This document shows, in pieces, positions 15,281 to 24,206 of a stretch of DNA of 64,000 nucleotides. How positions within the stretch are numbered: the first letter of the stretch is position 1; each line of letters starts with the position of its first letter. Where the stretch lies: contig NZ_JAGKJJ010000002.1 of NCBI RefSeq assembly GCF_020329505.1, positions 310,001 to 374,000 on the forward strand, written 5' to 3'. Both the position numbers and the translations under genes were made by a program. The notes beneath the pieces were generated by a model, which was given only the letters and a program-made list of their open reading frames with translations, was not told the origin of the DNA and searched no databases. Origin of the DNA: Bradyrhizobium semiaridum. Lineage in GTDB: Bacteria > Pseudomonadota > Alphaproteobacteria > Rhizobiales > Xanthobacteraceae.

Positions 15281-15759
15281 CAGATCGCCTCCTCGGTGCA
15301 GGCGGCGAGCGTCACCACGACGTCTGCTGTCGCCGACCAGAACGTATCGTCGGAGAGCCGCGCGATCGCCGTCACCTTCTGGCTGTCAGCGAGGCGGATG
15401 CGGGTCGAGACCTGGGCGCGGCCTGCCCGCGGTCCGAGATAAAAATTGCCGATGTTCGGCTGCGGGTTCTTCTCATTGAAGACGTGGATGCTCTTCACAT
15501 AGTCATCCGTCGTCATCGGGCTGGCGACACTGACGGTCATCGGCACGGTGTTGCCGTTCTCGACCAGCGGCGGGATGTCGAGCTTGACCCTGCCGGTGCG
15601 CACATTGGCTTCGCCGACGACGTTGCGGATCGCTGCCGACAGCATCGCCGGTGTTGCCTCCGCCGGACGCACGATGACGGCCGGAACCGCTCCCAGCACG
15701 GCAGCGCCACCGGCGAGGGTGAGAAACGTTCGGCGCGTGGTGTGATCCGAATTCGGCAT
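15280..15759 (-). CDS. soxY: Sulfur carrier protein SoxY with atypical C terminus
   Basis: A 159-residue protein with a Tat signal (TTRRTFLTLAGG, residues 7-18) and the SoxY core. In characterised SoxY the substrate is bound to a cysteine in a C-terminal GGCGG swinging arm. Here the end reads VTLAACTEEAI: Cys154 is kept but the flanking glycines are not, and three acidic or polar residues follow. I start at ATG 15759, with AAGGA upstream; the ATG directly before it (15762) is also possible. A small dispersed repeat separates soxX from soxY. Confidence 0.88.
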   Translation of the reverse strand: MPNSDHTTRRTFLTLAGGAAVLGAVPAVIVRPAEATPAMLSAAIRNVVGEANVRTGRVKLDIPPLVENGNTVPMTVSVASPMTTDDYVKSIHVFNEKNPQPNIGNFYLGPRAGRAQVSTRIRLADSQKVTAIARLSDDTFWSATADVVVTLAACTEEAI

Positions 15760-15776
15760 CATTGTCCTTTGCTTGC

Positions 15777-15821
15777 GCATGATCTTATCGGCAAACCGGT
15801 TCCCACTTTTCCGGATCATGC
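15777..15821. repeat. Short dispersed palindromic repeat (GCATGATC family), copy 1
   Basis: GCATGATC and GATCATGC bracket an AAACCGGTTCCCACTTTT-like centre. A close copy is at 44091-44138. It lies inside the sox operon between soxX and soxY. Confidence 0.75.
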
Positions 15822-15822
15822 G

Positions 15823-16272
15823 CTAGTCCCGCAGTGTCACCAGATAGGCCACGATATCCTCGATCTGCTCCGCCGACAGGATTGGCTTGTCGCGCCACGC
15901 ATTGCCGACGCGCGTCAGCCCGTCGATGCGATAGTAGGACGGCATGATCGTTGCCGGATCGAAGTGCGACGCATCGACCAGGCGGAGCCGCAGCTGTCCC
16001 TCCGACCAGCGGCTGCCGCTGCCGGACAGGTTCGGCGCGAGATCGCCCTGAAACGCCTGCTCGGGAAATGGGCCGCTGTGACAGAGGATGCAAGTCGAGG
16101 AACGCTCGACGATCAGCGCCCGGCCACGTGTTGCATCGCCTTTGGTTCCCGTGAGCGAGTCGGGAACCGCATCGCCCGCCACGGTGTAGGGAAGCAGGCC
16201 CTCTGCACCCGCAGGCCCGCAAGCTGCGAACGCAGCGGTCGCGAGCAACGCGATGAGGACGGGCCTAGCCAA
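15823..16272 (-). CDS. soxX: Sulfur oxidation cytochrome SoxX
   Basis: A 149-residue monoheme c-type cytochrome with a signal peptide ending near residue 23. The heme motif is CILCH (61-65) and Met110 in ATIMPSYYR is the likely distal ligand, both as in SoxX. It forms the SoxAX complex with SoxA, encoded three genes downstream. The ATG overlaps the end of the flavoprotein gene by eight bases. Confidence 0.9.
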   Translation of the reverse strand: MARPVLIALLATAAFAACGPAGAEGLLPYTVAGDAVPDSLTGTKGDATRGRALIVERSSTCILCHSGPFPEQAFQGDLAPNLSGSGSRWSEGQLRLRLVDASHFDPATIMPSYYRIDGLTRVGNAWRDKPILSAEQIEDIVAYLVTLRD

Positions 16273-17536
16273 AGGCGTCCTCCGTGATTGTCTTGAACCA
16301 GTTCACCGCCTCCTCGGCCTCGCGCTGCCGCATTTCGCGCGGTGCATCGACCGGGCTCGTGGTCACTTCGGCCTCGGCGTATTGATCGTCCTTCGGTTGA
16401 TAGATGCCGCGCAGCGAGAACGCGTAGCCCGGTGCCACCGTGTTGTAGCAGGCACCATCGAGCCGCGGCGTCTCCGGCGGCCTGCCCGCGAGCGCATTCA
16501 CGATCGCCGCCGCGCAGGCGCGGCCCTGCGCCGCGGCGGCAGAGGCGGATTTCGGAATGCCGCCGGCGATCGCGGCATCGCCGATGACGTGGATGTTGGG
16601 CACCAGCTTCGAGGCGAAGGTGATGGGATCGATCGGGCACCAGCCGGTGCGGTCGGCGGCGCCGGCGATCGCGGCGATGCGGCCGGCGCGCTGCGGCGGG
16701 ATCACGTTGGCGACCGCGGCGGTGTAATTGCCGAAATCGGTGACGATCTCATTCGCGGCCGGATTGACCGCGGTGACCCGGCCGCCCTGCGACAGCGCGA
16801 TGCGCTCGATCATGCCGGGATAGAGCTCCTGCCAGGCCTTCTCGAACAGCTTTTGCTGCGAGTAGCCGTCCTTGGCGTCGAGCACCAGGATCTTCGAGCG
16901 CGGCTTGTTCGCCTTCAGATAGTGCGCGATCAGGCCGGCGCGCTCGTAAGGCGCCGGCGGACAGCGCAGCGGGGCCGCGGGCACTGCGATCACGACGAGG
17001 CCGCCGTCGTCCATGGCCTCAAGCTGTCGGCGCAGCAGCAGTGTTTGCGCACCGGCCTTCCAGGCATGCGGCATCTTTTCCGCCGCCGCCTCGTCATAGC
17101 CGGAAAGGGCGTCGAAGCGCATGTCGATGCCGGGCGCGAGCACCAGCTTGTCGTAGGCTAGCGTCGTGCCGTCGGCGAGACCGATCGTACGTCCCTGCGC
17201 GTCGACCTTGCTGGCCGCCTGCGCAGCGATGGTGACGCCGTCGGCTGCAACCCTGTCGTAGCTGAATTGCTGCTGCGGAAGATCGCGCAGGCCGGCAATC
17301 ACCTCGTTGCTGAACGGGCAGGCGGTGAAGGTCTTGTTAGGCTCGATCAGCGTGACCTGCAGTTTCGCATCGAGCCGCCGCAGCGCCCGCGCGCAGACTG
17401 TGCCGCCGAAGCCGCCGCCGATCACGGCAACGCGGGCTGCGCCTTGCGCCAGCGACGGACGCGCCAGCGCCGCCGCCGCGACGGCAGCGGCGCCACCAAT
17501 GACATTCCTGCGCGTCAGGCGACGCGTGACGGCCAT
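16265..17536 (-). CDS. Flavocytochrome c sulfide dehydrogenase-like flavoprotein
   Basis: A 423-residue exported FAD protein with a Tat signal (TRRLTRRNVIGG). AVIGGGFGGT is the dinucleotide-binding motif. Cys73 in FTACPFSNEV corresponds to the flavin-linking region of FccB, and Cys192 (RCPPAPYERA) with Cys300 (GWCPID) fit the redox-active pair of sulfide dehydrogenases. SoxF of Sox clusters is the same family. The usual cytochrome partner FccA/SoxE is missing, but SoxX is encoded immediately downstream. An alternative ATG at 17593 overlaps the stop of the molybdopterin subunit gene; I prefer 17536 because it puts the Tat motif at the N terminus. Confidence 0.85.
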   Translation of the reverse strand: MAVTRRLTRRNVIGGAAAVAAAALARPSLAQGAARVAVIGGGFGGTVCARALRRLDAKLQVTLIEPNKTFTACPFSNEVIAGLRDLPQQQFSYDRVAADGVTIAAQAASKVDAQGRTIGLADGTTLAYDKLVLAPGIDMRFDALSGYDEAAAEKMPHAWKAGAQTLLLRRQLEAMDDGGLVVIAVPAAPLRCPPAPYERAGLIAHYLKANKPRSKILVLDAKDGYSQQKLFEKAWQELYPGMIERIALSQGGRVTAVNPAANEIVTDFGNYTAAVANVIPPQRAGRIAAIAGAADRTGWCPIDPITFASKLVPNIHVIGDAAIAGGIPKSASAAAAQGRACAAAIVNALAGRPPETPRLDGACYNTVAPGYAFSLRGIYQPKDDQYAEAEVTTSPVDAPREMRQREAEEAVNWFKTITEDAFG

Positions 17537-17592
17537 GCACGACAATCCGGAAAGCGAAGCAGCGGCCGAACCGGCCGCTGCTTCTGATTGCA

Positions 17593-19788
17593 TCAGGCGA
17601 AAGTGATGTTCTGGCTGCGCAGCGGGAAGCTGCGGATGCGCTTGCCCGTCGCCGCGAAATAGGCGTTGAGCACCGCCGGCGCCGCGACGCCGATGGTCGG
17701 CTCGCCGACCCCGCCCCAGAACCCGCCGCTCGGCACCATCACCGATTCCACCTTCGGCATTTCGTTGATCCGCATCGAGTTGTAGGTGTCGAAATTGGTC
17801 TGTTCGATGCGGCCGTCCTTCACGGTGCAGCCGCCGTAGAACAGCGCGCTGAGGCCATAGACGAACGAGCCCGCGATCTGGCGCTCCACCTGCGCCGGGT
17901 TGACGATGTAGCCCGGATCGGTGGAGGCGACGATGCGATGCACCTTGATCTTGCTGCCGTCGGTGACCGAGATCTCGGCTGCTCCCGCGACATAGCTGCC
18001 ATAGCCCATCACCTGCGCGATGCCGCGATAGACGCCGTTCGGCGCCGGCGTGCCCCAGCCGATCTTCTCGGCCACGGCATTGAGCACCGCCAGATGCTTC
18101 GGATGCTTGCCCATCAGCTTGCGGCGGAATTCGAGCGGGTCCTGGCCGACGGCGTGGGCCAGCTCGTCCATGAAGCATTCCATGTAGATCGCGTTGTGAT
18201 TGACGTTGACGCCACGCCAGAAGCCGGGCGGGACGTGCGGGTTGCGCATCGAATGCTCGACCAGCAAGTTCGGCACCGAGTAACCGATCGCGGCCTCGCC
18301 GGTCTGTGCGACGCCCTGGAACGCGGCGGGGTCCATGCCGTTCTGCAGCGCTTCGGGACGCACCGAGAACAGGATGGATTGGCCCGAGAGGCGGTAGTGC
18401 AGGGCGATCAGGTTGTTGTCGGCGTCGAACGCGCCGGTCAGCTTGCACTGCGTGATCGGGTGGTACTTGCCATGCTGCATGTCCTCTTCGCGCGACCACA
18501 GCAGCTTGACTGGCGTGCCCGGCATCTGCCTGGCGATCGCCACCGCCTGGCGGACATAGTCGGTCATGCCGCGCCGGCCGAAGCCGCCGCCGAGCAGCAG
18601 CTTGTGCACGTCGACCTTCTCCGGCGGCAGGCCGGAGGCCTCGAGCGCCGCGGCGAACGCCGCCTCGCCATTCTGCGTGCCGCACCACACCTCGCATTTC
18701 TCGGGCGTGTAGAGCACGGTGGCATTCATCGGCTCCATCGTGGCGTGGTTCTGGTAGGGGTAGCTGTAGACAGCTTCGACCTTCTTAGCCGCGCCGGCAA
18801 TCGCAGCCTTGGCGTCGCCGTTCTGGTTGCCGATATAGGCAGGTTGCGCATTGTCGAGGCCCTCGGCCAGCCATTTTGCAATCGTCTCGCTGGAGACCTT
18901 GGCGTTATCGCCTTCGTCCCAGATGATCGGCAGCGCGTCGAGCGCCGTCTTGGCGTGCCACCAGGTGTCGGCGACGACGGCGACCGCGCTGTCGCCGACC
19001 TGCACCACCTTCTTGACACCCTTCATATTGGCGATCTTGGCGGCATCAAAACTCTTCAGCTTGCCGCCGAACACCGGGCAGTCCTTGATCGCGGCGTTCA
19101 GCATGCCCGGCAGCTTGACGTCGGCACCGTAGATCATCTTGCCCGTGACCTTGTCGGCGGTATCGAGCCGCTTCAGGCCCTTGCCGGCGATGGTCCAGTC
19201 CTTCGGGTCCTTCAGCTTGACGTCGGCCGGCGGCTCGAGTTTTGCGGCCGCTTCTGCGACCTTGCCGTAGGTCGTGGTCTTGCCGGACGGCGTATGCGTG
19301 ATCACGCCGCTGGAGACCTTGCATTCGGTGGCCGGCACCTTCCACTCATTGGCGGCGGCCTGGATCAGCATCACGCGCGCGGTGGCGCCGCCCTTGCGGA
19401 CATAATCCTGCGAGGAGCGGATGCCGCGGCTGCCGCCGGTGGAGAAATCACCCCAGGCGCGCTTGCGGGCGACGCTCTGGCCGGGCGTCGGGAATTCGGT
19501 CGTGACCTTCGACCAGTCGCACTCCAGCTCCTCGGCGACGAGCTGGGCGAGGCCGGTCAGCGTGCCCTGGCCCATCTCTGAGCGGGCGATGCGGATCACG
19601 ACGGTCTCGTCGGGCCGGATCACCACCCAAGCGTTGACTTCAGGAGCGTTGATCTCGGGCGAGCCGTCGGCCGCGCGCACCACGGCGGGGCCGCCAAACG
19701 GAAGGTCGAGGCCGATCGCAAGGCCGGCACCCGCGGTTGCTGCGCCGACCACGAAGGAGCGGCGGTTGATCTTGACGTGCTGATTCAT
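17593..19788 (-). CDS. Molybdenum hydroxylase large subunit (isoquinoline oxidoreductase-like)
   Basis: A 731-residue molybdopterin subunit of the xanthine dehydrogenase family with a Tat signal (NRRSFVVG). It has the IorB-like domain order, starting with VNAWVVIRPDETVVIRIARSE. LLGGGFGRRG is a cofactor-binding motif, and Glu in GGVGEPTIGV near the C terminus is the likely catalytic base. It is therefore periplasmic and passes electrons to the 2Fe-2S subunit. The ATG at 19788 has AAGGGGG upstream. Substrate is unknown: relatives oxidise aldehydes or N-heterocycles. Co-transcription with sox genes is the notable feature. Confidence 0.88.
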   Translation of the reverse strand: MNQHVKINRRSFVVGAATAGAGLAIGLDLPFGGPAVVRAADGSPEINAPEVNAWVVIRPDETVVIRIARSEMGQGTLTGLAQLVAEELECDWSKVTTEFPTPGQSVARKRAWGDFSTGGSRGIRSSQDYVRKGGATARVMLIQAAANEWKVPATECKVSSGVITHTPSGKTTTYGKVAEAAAKLEPPADVKLKDPKDWTIAGKGLKRLDTADKVTGKMIYGADVKLPGMLNAAIKDCPVFGGKLKSFDAAKIANMKGVKKVVQVGDSAVAVVADTWWHAKTALDALPIIWDEGDNAKVSSETIAKWLAEGLDNAQPAYIGNQNGDAKAAIAGAAKKVEAVYSYPYQNHATMEPMNATVLYTPEKCEVWCGTQNGEAAFAAALEASGLPPEKVDVHKLLLGGGFGRRGMTDYVRQAVAIARQMPGTPVKLLWSREEDMQHGKYHPITQCKLTGAFDADNNLIALHYRLSGQSILFSVRPEALQNGMDPAAFQGVAQTGEAAIGYSVPNLLVEHSMRNPHVPPGFWRGVNVNHNAIYMECFMDELAHAVGQDPLEFRRKLMGKHPKHLAVLNAVAEKIGWGTPAPNGVYRGIAQVMGYGSYVAGAAEISVTDGSKIKVHRIVASTDPGYIVNPAQVERQIAGSFVYGLSALFYGGCTVKDGRIEQTNFDTYNSMRINEMPKVESVMVPSGGFWGGVGEPTIGVAAPAVLNAYFAATGKRIRSFPLRSQNITFA

Positions 19789-19798
19789 GGCTGCCCCC

Positions 19799-20248
19799 TT
19801 ACGCGTTCGCGGCAGCATGGATCGCCTCGCGCACCTGCTGGAAGGTGCCGCAGCGGCAGATGTTGGTGATGGCGTCGTTGATGTCGTCGTCGGTCGGCTT
19901 GGGATTGTCCTTCAAGAGCGCCGCGACGGCCATGATCATGCCGCTCTGGCAGTAGCCGCATTGCGGCACGTCATTGGCGATCCAGGCCGTCTGCACCTTG
20001 TGCAGCACGCCGTTGACGGCAAGGCCCTCGATCGTGGTGATCTCCTTGCCGGCAGCTTCGCCGACCGTGACGCCGCAGGAGCGCATCGCCACGCCGTCCA
20101 TATGCACCGTGCAGGCGCCGCATTGCGCGATGCCGCAGCCGTATTTCGTTCCGGTCAGTCCGACATTCTCCCTGATCGCCCACAGCAGTGGCGTGTCGTC
20201 CTCGACGTCTACAGTGATTGTCTTGCCATTGATTTTGAGGTTTGCCAT
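19799..20248 (-). CDS. Molybdenum hydroxylase 2Fe-2S small subunit
   Basis: A 149-residue protein with the plant-type 2Fe-2S motif [11 protein letters not shown] plus RSCGV, and the second cluster motifs CGYCQSGM and ICRCGTF. It is the electron-transfer partner of the large subunit encoded 10 bases downstream, and would be exported as a complex with it because it lacks its own signal. I start at ATG 20248, preceded by AGGGGA. It appears to be the first gene of the seven-gene operon that ends with soxA. Confidence 0.9.
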   Translation of the reverse strand: MANLKINGKTITVDVEDDTPLLWAIRENVGLTGTKYGCGIAQCGACTVHMDGVAMRSCGVTVGEAAGKEITTIEGLAVNGVLHKVQTAWIANDVPQCGYCQSGMIMAVAALLKDNPKPTDDDINDAITNICRCGTFQQVREAIHAAANA

Positions 20249-20400
20249 CGCGGTCCCCTGATTGGTCCAATCCATCGATTGAACTGCGCGGCAATCTGGC
20301 CTCGAAACTGGAACCGTTCAAATCAAGAAACCGCGTTTGCAACCCGACAAGAATTGACCGCGCGCGGTGTTTGGCCGCGGCTGCGAATATCACATGCCTG

Positions 20401-21801
20401 TCATGCCTTTTTCGGCGAGGCGACGGCCAGCCGCAGGAAGCTCATGACACTGCCGACTGCCGCAAAGCCGGCGCCGAGGGCGAGCGCGACGGTCGCGCCT
20501 TCGCGGTCGGCCAGTGCGAAGCAGAATGCGGCAAGCGCAGCGCCGGTGGTCTGCCCGATCAACCGCGCGGTGGCGACGATGCCGCTGGCGCTGCCGCTGC
20601 GATGCGGCGGCGCACTCGACATGATCGCCTTCATGTTCGGTGTCTGGAAGAAGCCGAAGCCGACGCCGCAGATCATCGTGCGCCAGACGATGTTGGCGAC
20701 GCTCGGCTCGGCCGGCAGGGTCGCCAGCAGCGTCATGCCGAGCCCAAGCAGCAGCATGCCGATGCCGCCGAGGATGCCGGCCGGATAGCGGTCGGACAGC
20801 CGCCCGCCGATCGGCGCCATGAAGGCCACCACCAGCGGCCACGGCGTCATGAAGAAGCCGGTCTCGACCTGCGAGCGGTGCAGGATGTCCTCGAAGTAGA
20901 AAGGCAGCGACACGAAGGCGAGGCCCTGCACGGCGAATGAGCAGACCGCGGTCGCGGCCGACAGCGCGAACACCGGCCGGCGGAACAGGTCGATCGGCAG
21001 CATCGGTGCCGGATGATCGGCATGCCGTCGGGTGAGGATCCAGCCGAACAGCACCGCGCCGATCAGCTCGGCGATCACAAGCGCGGGTGCCGCCCGGTGC
21101 GCGGCGCTGCCGATCCCGGTGATGAACAGGCCGAGACAGGCGGAGGCGAGCGCCGCGCCGGTGAAGTCGAAGCTGTGGGTGGCACGCGGCGTCGGGGGCA
21201 GCGTCTTCAGGCCGATCAGGATCGCAATGATGCCGAAGGGAATGTTGACGGCGAACAGCCAGGGCCATGGACCGAGCGCCAGGATGCCCGAGGCGATCGT
21301 CGGTCCGAGCGTGAAGGCGGTGGCGACGACCAGCGCGTTGTGGCCGAAGCCGCGACCGTGCATCTTGCTCGGATAGACGAAGCGCACCAGCGCGGTGTTG
21401 ACGCTCATCAGGCCGCTGGCGCCCAAGCCTTGCAGGGTGCGCGCCATCAGGAGGCTGGGCAGCGACCACGCCAGCGCACAGCCCAATGACGCCAATGTGA
21501 ACAGCAGGAGGCCGCAGAGATAGATGCGCTGGTGGCCGACGATCTCGCCGAGCGCGCCGAGCGGCAGCAGCGTCGCGACCAGGGCGATCTGGTAGACGTT
21601 GACGACCCAGACCACCTCGGCCGGGCTGACATGGAGATCGGTGGCGATCGCGGGCAGCGCGATGTTGGCGATCGCCGTGTCGAGCGAGGCCATCGCCAGC
21701 GCGGTGAAGATCGCGGCCACCGCCCAGCGCCGCCGTTCCCACGGCAATCCATCGGTGACAGGCGCTGAAACTGCGGCGGCGGTCGGGGTCTTTTCGAGCA
21801 T
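20401..21801 (-). CDS. MFS transporter, DHA2-like
   Basis: A 466-residue membrane protein with about 14 hydrophobic segments. The N terminus has ALAMASLDTAIANIALPAIATDL and the loop motif MARTLQGLGASGLMSVNTALVR, both typical of DHA2 drug-proton antiporters (EmrB/QacA type). The likely role is proton-driven efflux of an amphipathic compound. I chose ATG 21801; the long upstream frame to 22095 is coded by a dispersed repeat and is not protein. It is upstream of the sox operon in the same orientation with about 150 bases between, so co-transcription is uncertain. Confidence 0.85.
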   Translation of the reverse strand: MLEKTPTAAAVSAPVTDGLPWERRRWAVAAIFTALAMASLDTAIANIALPAIATDLHVSPAEVVWVVNVYQIALVATLLPLGALGEIVGHQRIYLCGLLLFTLASLGCALAWSLPSLLMARTLQGLGASGLMSVNTALVRFVYPSKMHGRGFGHNALVVATAFTLGPTIASGILALGPWPWLFAVNIPFGIIAILIGLKTLPPTPRATHSFDFTGAALASACLGLFITGIGSAAHRAAPALVIAELIGAVLFGWILTRRHADHPAPMLPIDLFRRPVFALSAATAVCSFAVQGLAFVSLPFYFEDILHRSQVETGFFMTPWPLVVAFMAPIGGRLSDRYPAGILGGIGMLLLGLGMTLLATLPAEPSVANIVWRTMICGVGFGFFQTPNMKAIMSSAPPHRSGSASGIVATARLIGQTTGAALAAFCFALADREGATVALALGAGFAAVGSVMSFLRLAVASPKKA

Positions 21802-21921
21802 GATCGGGACGGTCTCCAGCGCCGCATGTACTACGCCGGCATCCCGTTCCACAGCCGCGCCGCTGCATGATGCGTATGCGAAGCAGCCTTGCCGGAGGCC
21901 GGAGGGGACAGATCCTGCCCC

Positions 21922-22025
21922 GCCATTCCGGGGCTCGTAAAGCGAGAGCCCGGAATCCATTGCGCCGCAGCGTTGGTGGATGAATGGATTTTCGGGCTCG
22001 GCCCTCCGGGCCGCCCCGGAATGAC
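21922..22025. repeat. Intergenic palindromic repeat (CATTCCGGGG family), copy 2
   Basis: Related to 9334-9415: CATTCCGGGGCTCG, AAGCGAGAGCCCGGAATCC and the inverted CCCCGGAATGACG end are shared. It lies in the 605-base gap between divergent transporter genes. No gene is recognisable in this gap. Confidence 0.75.
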
Positions 22026-22111
22026 GAGTGGGAGAGTCATTCGCAGGATGAGCTCGGCGAAGCGAGTTCGAACGAGTCCTGTCGTGAGAATGCAAGGCTG
22101 CGTCCCCACCA

Positions 22112-22156
22112 CGGTGTCATCGCCCGGCGCGATGTTCAAGCCGGGCGATGACACCG
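22112..22156. repeat. 17-bp perfect inverted repeat
   Basis: CGGTGTCATCGCCCGGC (22112-22128) and its reverse complement (22140-22156) flank an 11-base loop. It is in the same gap as the preceding repeat and resembles the other intergenic palindromes. Not followed by a T-run. Confidence 0.75.
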
Positions 22157-22406
22157 AGCAAGTTGAGCGAACCAACCCGTTATCCCCGCGACAAAGGCGA
22201 AGCCTTTGCGCGCGCATGACGGAACCAATGGCTGCGATTGGGCGACGACAACCCACAGTTCATCCGCGCAAACGCAGTCCCCGTTTCGTCCGTGTGTCAC
22301 ATTATCGCGTGCGGACGACTTTCGGATAGCTTGCGTCATCGGACCGATCGACTACCCTTGGCATACAAGCTGGCCACGATAGAAGCGGCCGCGGAGGGGA
22401 AGCGCA

Positions 22407-24182
22407 TTGCACGGACAGGCGGACCGGCGCAGCGAGGTCACGCGTGGCGCCAGCGACGGGGCCCGCCGCCGTTTGTACACTGGCCTCTGGGTCGGGGCAT
22501 TGCTGGCGATCCTCGCCTTCCTGGTGATCTACCCCGTCATTATGCTGCTGCTCGGTGCGCTCACCGACACCAATCCGGTGGTGGACGGCCTTGCGCGCAG
22601 CCTCAGCCATCTCTCGGTCGCGAATTTCCTCACCGTCCTCGCCAATCCGAATGTGGGCGAGGCGCTGCTCAACACCCTGATCGCCTGCGGCGGCGGCACC
22701 GCGATCGCGGTGGCGATCGGGCTGTTCTTCTCCTGGATCGTGGTGCGCACCAATACCCCGTTCAAGGGCTTCATCGCCGCGGCCAGCATCCTGCCGCTGT
22801 TCGCGCCGCCGCTGGTGGCGGGCGTCGCCTGGGCCATCCTCGGCTCGCCCAAAACGGGGCTGATCAACACGATGTTCAAGTGGATGGGCTCGGACTTCCG
22901 CGTCGATCTCTATTCGATGTGGGGCCTCGTCTTCGTGTTCGGCATCTACTATGCGCCCTACGTCTACATGTTCACCTCGTCGGCGCTGCGCAACATGGAT
23001 CCGAGCCTGGAGGAGGCCGCCGAGATCTCCGGCGCCAGCGCGTTCTCGACGCTGTTCACGGTGACGTTCCCGCTGATCATGCCGGCGATCGTCTCCGGCA
23101 TGCTGCTGTCCTTCATCGTGATGCTCGGCATCTACGGCATTCCCGCGGTACTCGGTGCGCCGACCAACCTCAACGTGCTCACCACCTACATCTTCAAGCT
23201 GACCAACTGGTCGCCGCCGCTCTACAACACCGCGGCCGCGGTCGCGATCATCCTGATGGTGGTGACGGGACTATTGGTCTATCTGCAGCAGCGGGTGCTG
23301 AGCGGGCGTAGCTACACGACGGTCGCCGGCAAGGCGTTCCGGCCGCGCAGCCTCGACCTCGGGCCGTGGCGCTGGCTCACCTTCGCGATCGGCATTCTCT
23401 ATCTCCTCGTCGTCGTGGTGCTGCCGTCGCTGGCGCTGATCGTCGCCGCGTTCCGCAAGTTCATGTTCATCCGCGACGTCGCCAGCCTGTTCGACATGCG
23501 CCAATATTCGCTGACGCATTTCGAGAGTATCTTCGACAATCCGCTGACGATGCGGTCGATCTACAATGCGGTCGAGGTCGGCGTCATCACCGCGGTGGTC
23601 GGCGGCGCGCTCGCCTTTGCGATCGGCTACACCATCCATCGCACCCGGGTCGCCGGCCGCGGCGCCATCGACCTGATCTCGACGCTGCCGGTCGCGATTC
23701 CCGGCCTGGTGGTCGGCGTCGCCTATCTCTGGGCCTGGATCGGCATCCCGGGCGGGCTCTACGGCACAATCTGGATTTTGGCGCTCGCCTTCATCGCGCG
23801 TTTCATGCCCGACACCGTGAAGGCGCTGTCGACCTCGTTCCTGCAGATCCATCGCGAACTCGAGGAGGCGGCCTGGGTCTGCGGCAAGGGCATGCTCGGC
23901 ACCATCAGGACCATCGTGCTGCCGCTGGCGAGCCCGGGCGTGCTGGCGGCGATGACGCTGCTGTTCGTGCTGGCGATCCGCGAGCTCGGCTCGTCGCTGT
24001 TCCTCTACACCAGCAACACCATGGTGATGTCGGTGCTGCTACTCGACTATTACGAGGGCGGCAATATCGGCAAGACCGCCGCCTTCAGCCTGGTACAGAC
24101 GGTGCTGCTTGGCGTGCTGATCGGCGGCGCCAACTGGCTGTCGCGCGGCGCAGCACAGGGCAACGTGGCCCGGACCGGATAA
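22407..24182 (+). CDS. Iron(III)-type ABC importer permease (two-domain)
   Basis: A 591-residue permease of the FbpB/SfuB type: two homologous halves, each with about six membrane segments and an EAA loop (DPSLEEAAEISGAS in the first half, HRELEEAAWVCGKG in the second). It starts with TTG at 22407, supported by GGAGGGG seven bases upstream; no ATG lies near. The binding protein and ATPase genes follow directly. The family imports ferric iron, but close relatives import thiamine, phosphonates or polyols, so the substrate is open. Confidence 0.88.
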   Translation: MHGQADRRSEVTRGASDGARRRLYTGLWVGALLAILAFLVIYPVIMLLLGALTDTNPVVDGLARSLSHLSVANFLTVLANPNVGEALLNTLIACGGGTAIAVAIGLFFSWIVVRTNTPFKGFIAAASILPLFAPPLVAGVAWAILGSPKTGLINTMFKWMGSDFRVDLYSMWGLVFVFGIYYAPYVYMFTSSALRNMDPSLEEAAEISGASAFSTLFTVTFPLIMPAIVSGMLLSFIVMLGIYGIPAVLGAPTNLNVLTTYIFKLTNWSPPLYNTAAAVAIILMVVTGLLVYLQQRVLSGRSYTTVAGKAFRPRSLDLGPWRWLTFAIGILYLLVVVVLPSLALIVAAFRKFMFIRDVASLFDMRQYSLTHFESIFDNPLTMRSIYNAVEVGVITAVVGGALAFAIGYTIHRTRVAGRGAIDLISTLPVAIPGLVVGVAYLWAWIGIPGGLYGTIWILALAFIARFMPDTVKALSTSFLQIHRELEEAAWVCGKGMLGTIRTIVLPLASPGVLAAMTLLFVLAIRELGSSLFLYTSNTMVMSVLLLDYYEGGNIGKTAAFSLVQTVLLGVLIGGANWLSRGAAQGNVARTG

Positions 24183-24206
24183 CAACAAACAACGGGAGGA
24201 TTGGCG

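Noticed and set aside
16265-18697. Continuous 810-codon frame that would fuse sequence to the FccB-like flavoprotein
   Set aside because: The N-terminal 390 or so codons are an out-of-frame reading of the molybdopterin subunit gene; only the part from 17536 resembles a protein family.
21802-22256. Extended N terminus of the DHA2 transporter and other frames in this gap
   Set aside because: The sequence is a dispersed repeat, and similar peptide strings appear wherever the repeat is translated (for example near 9334).
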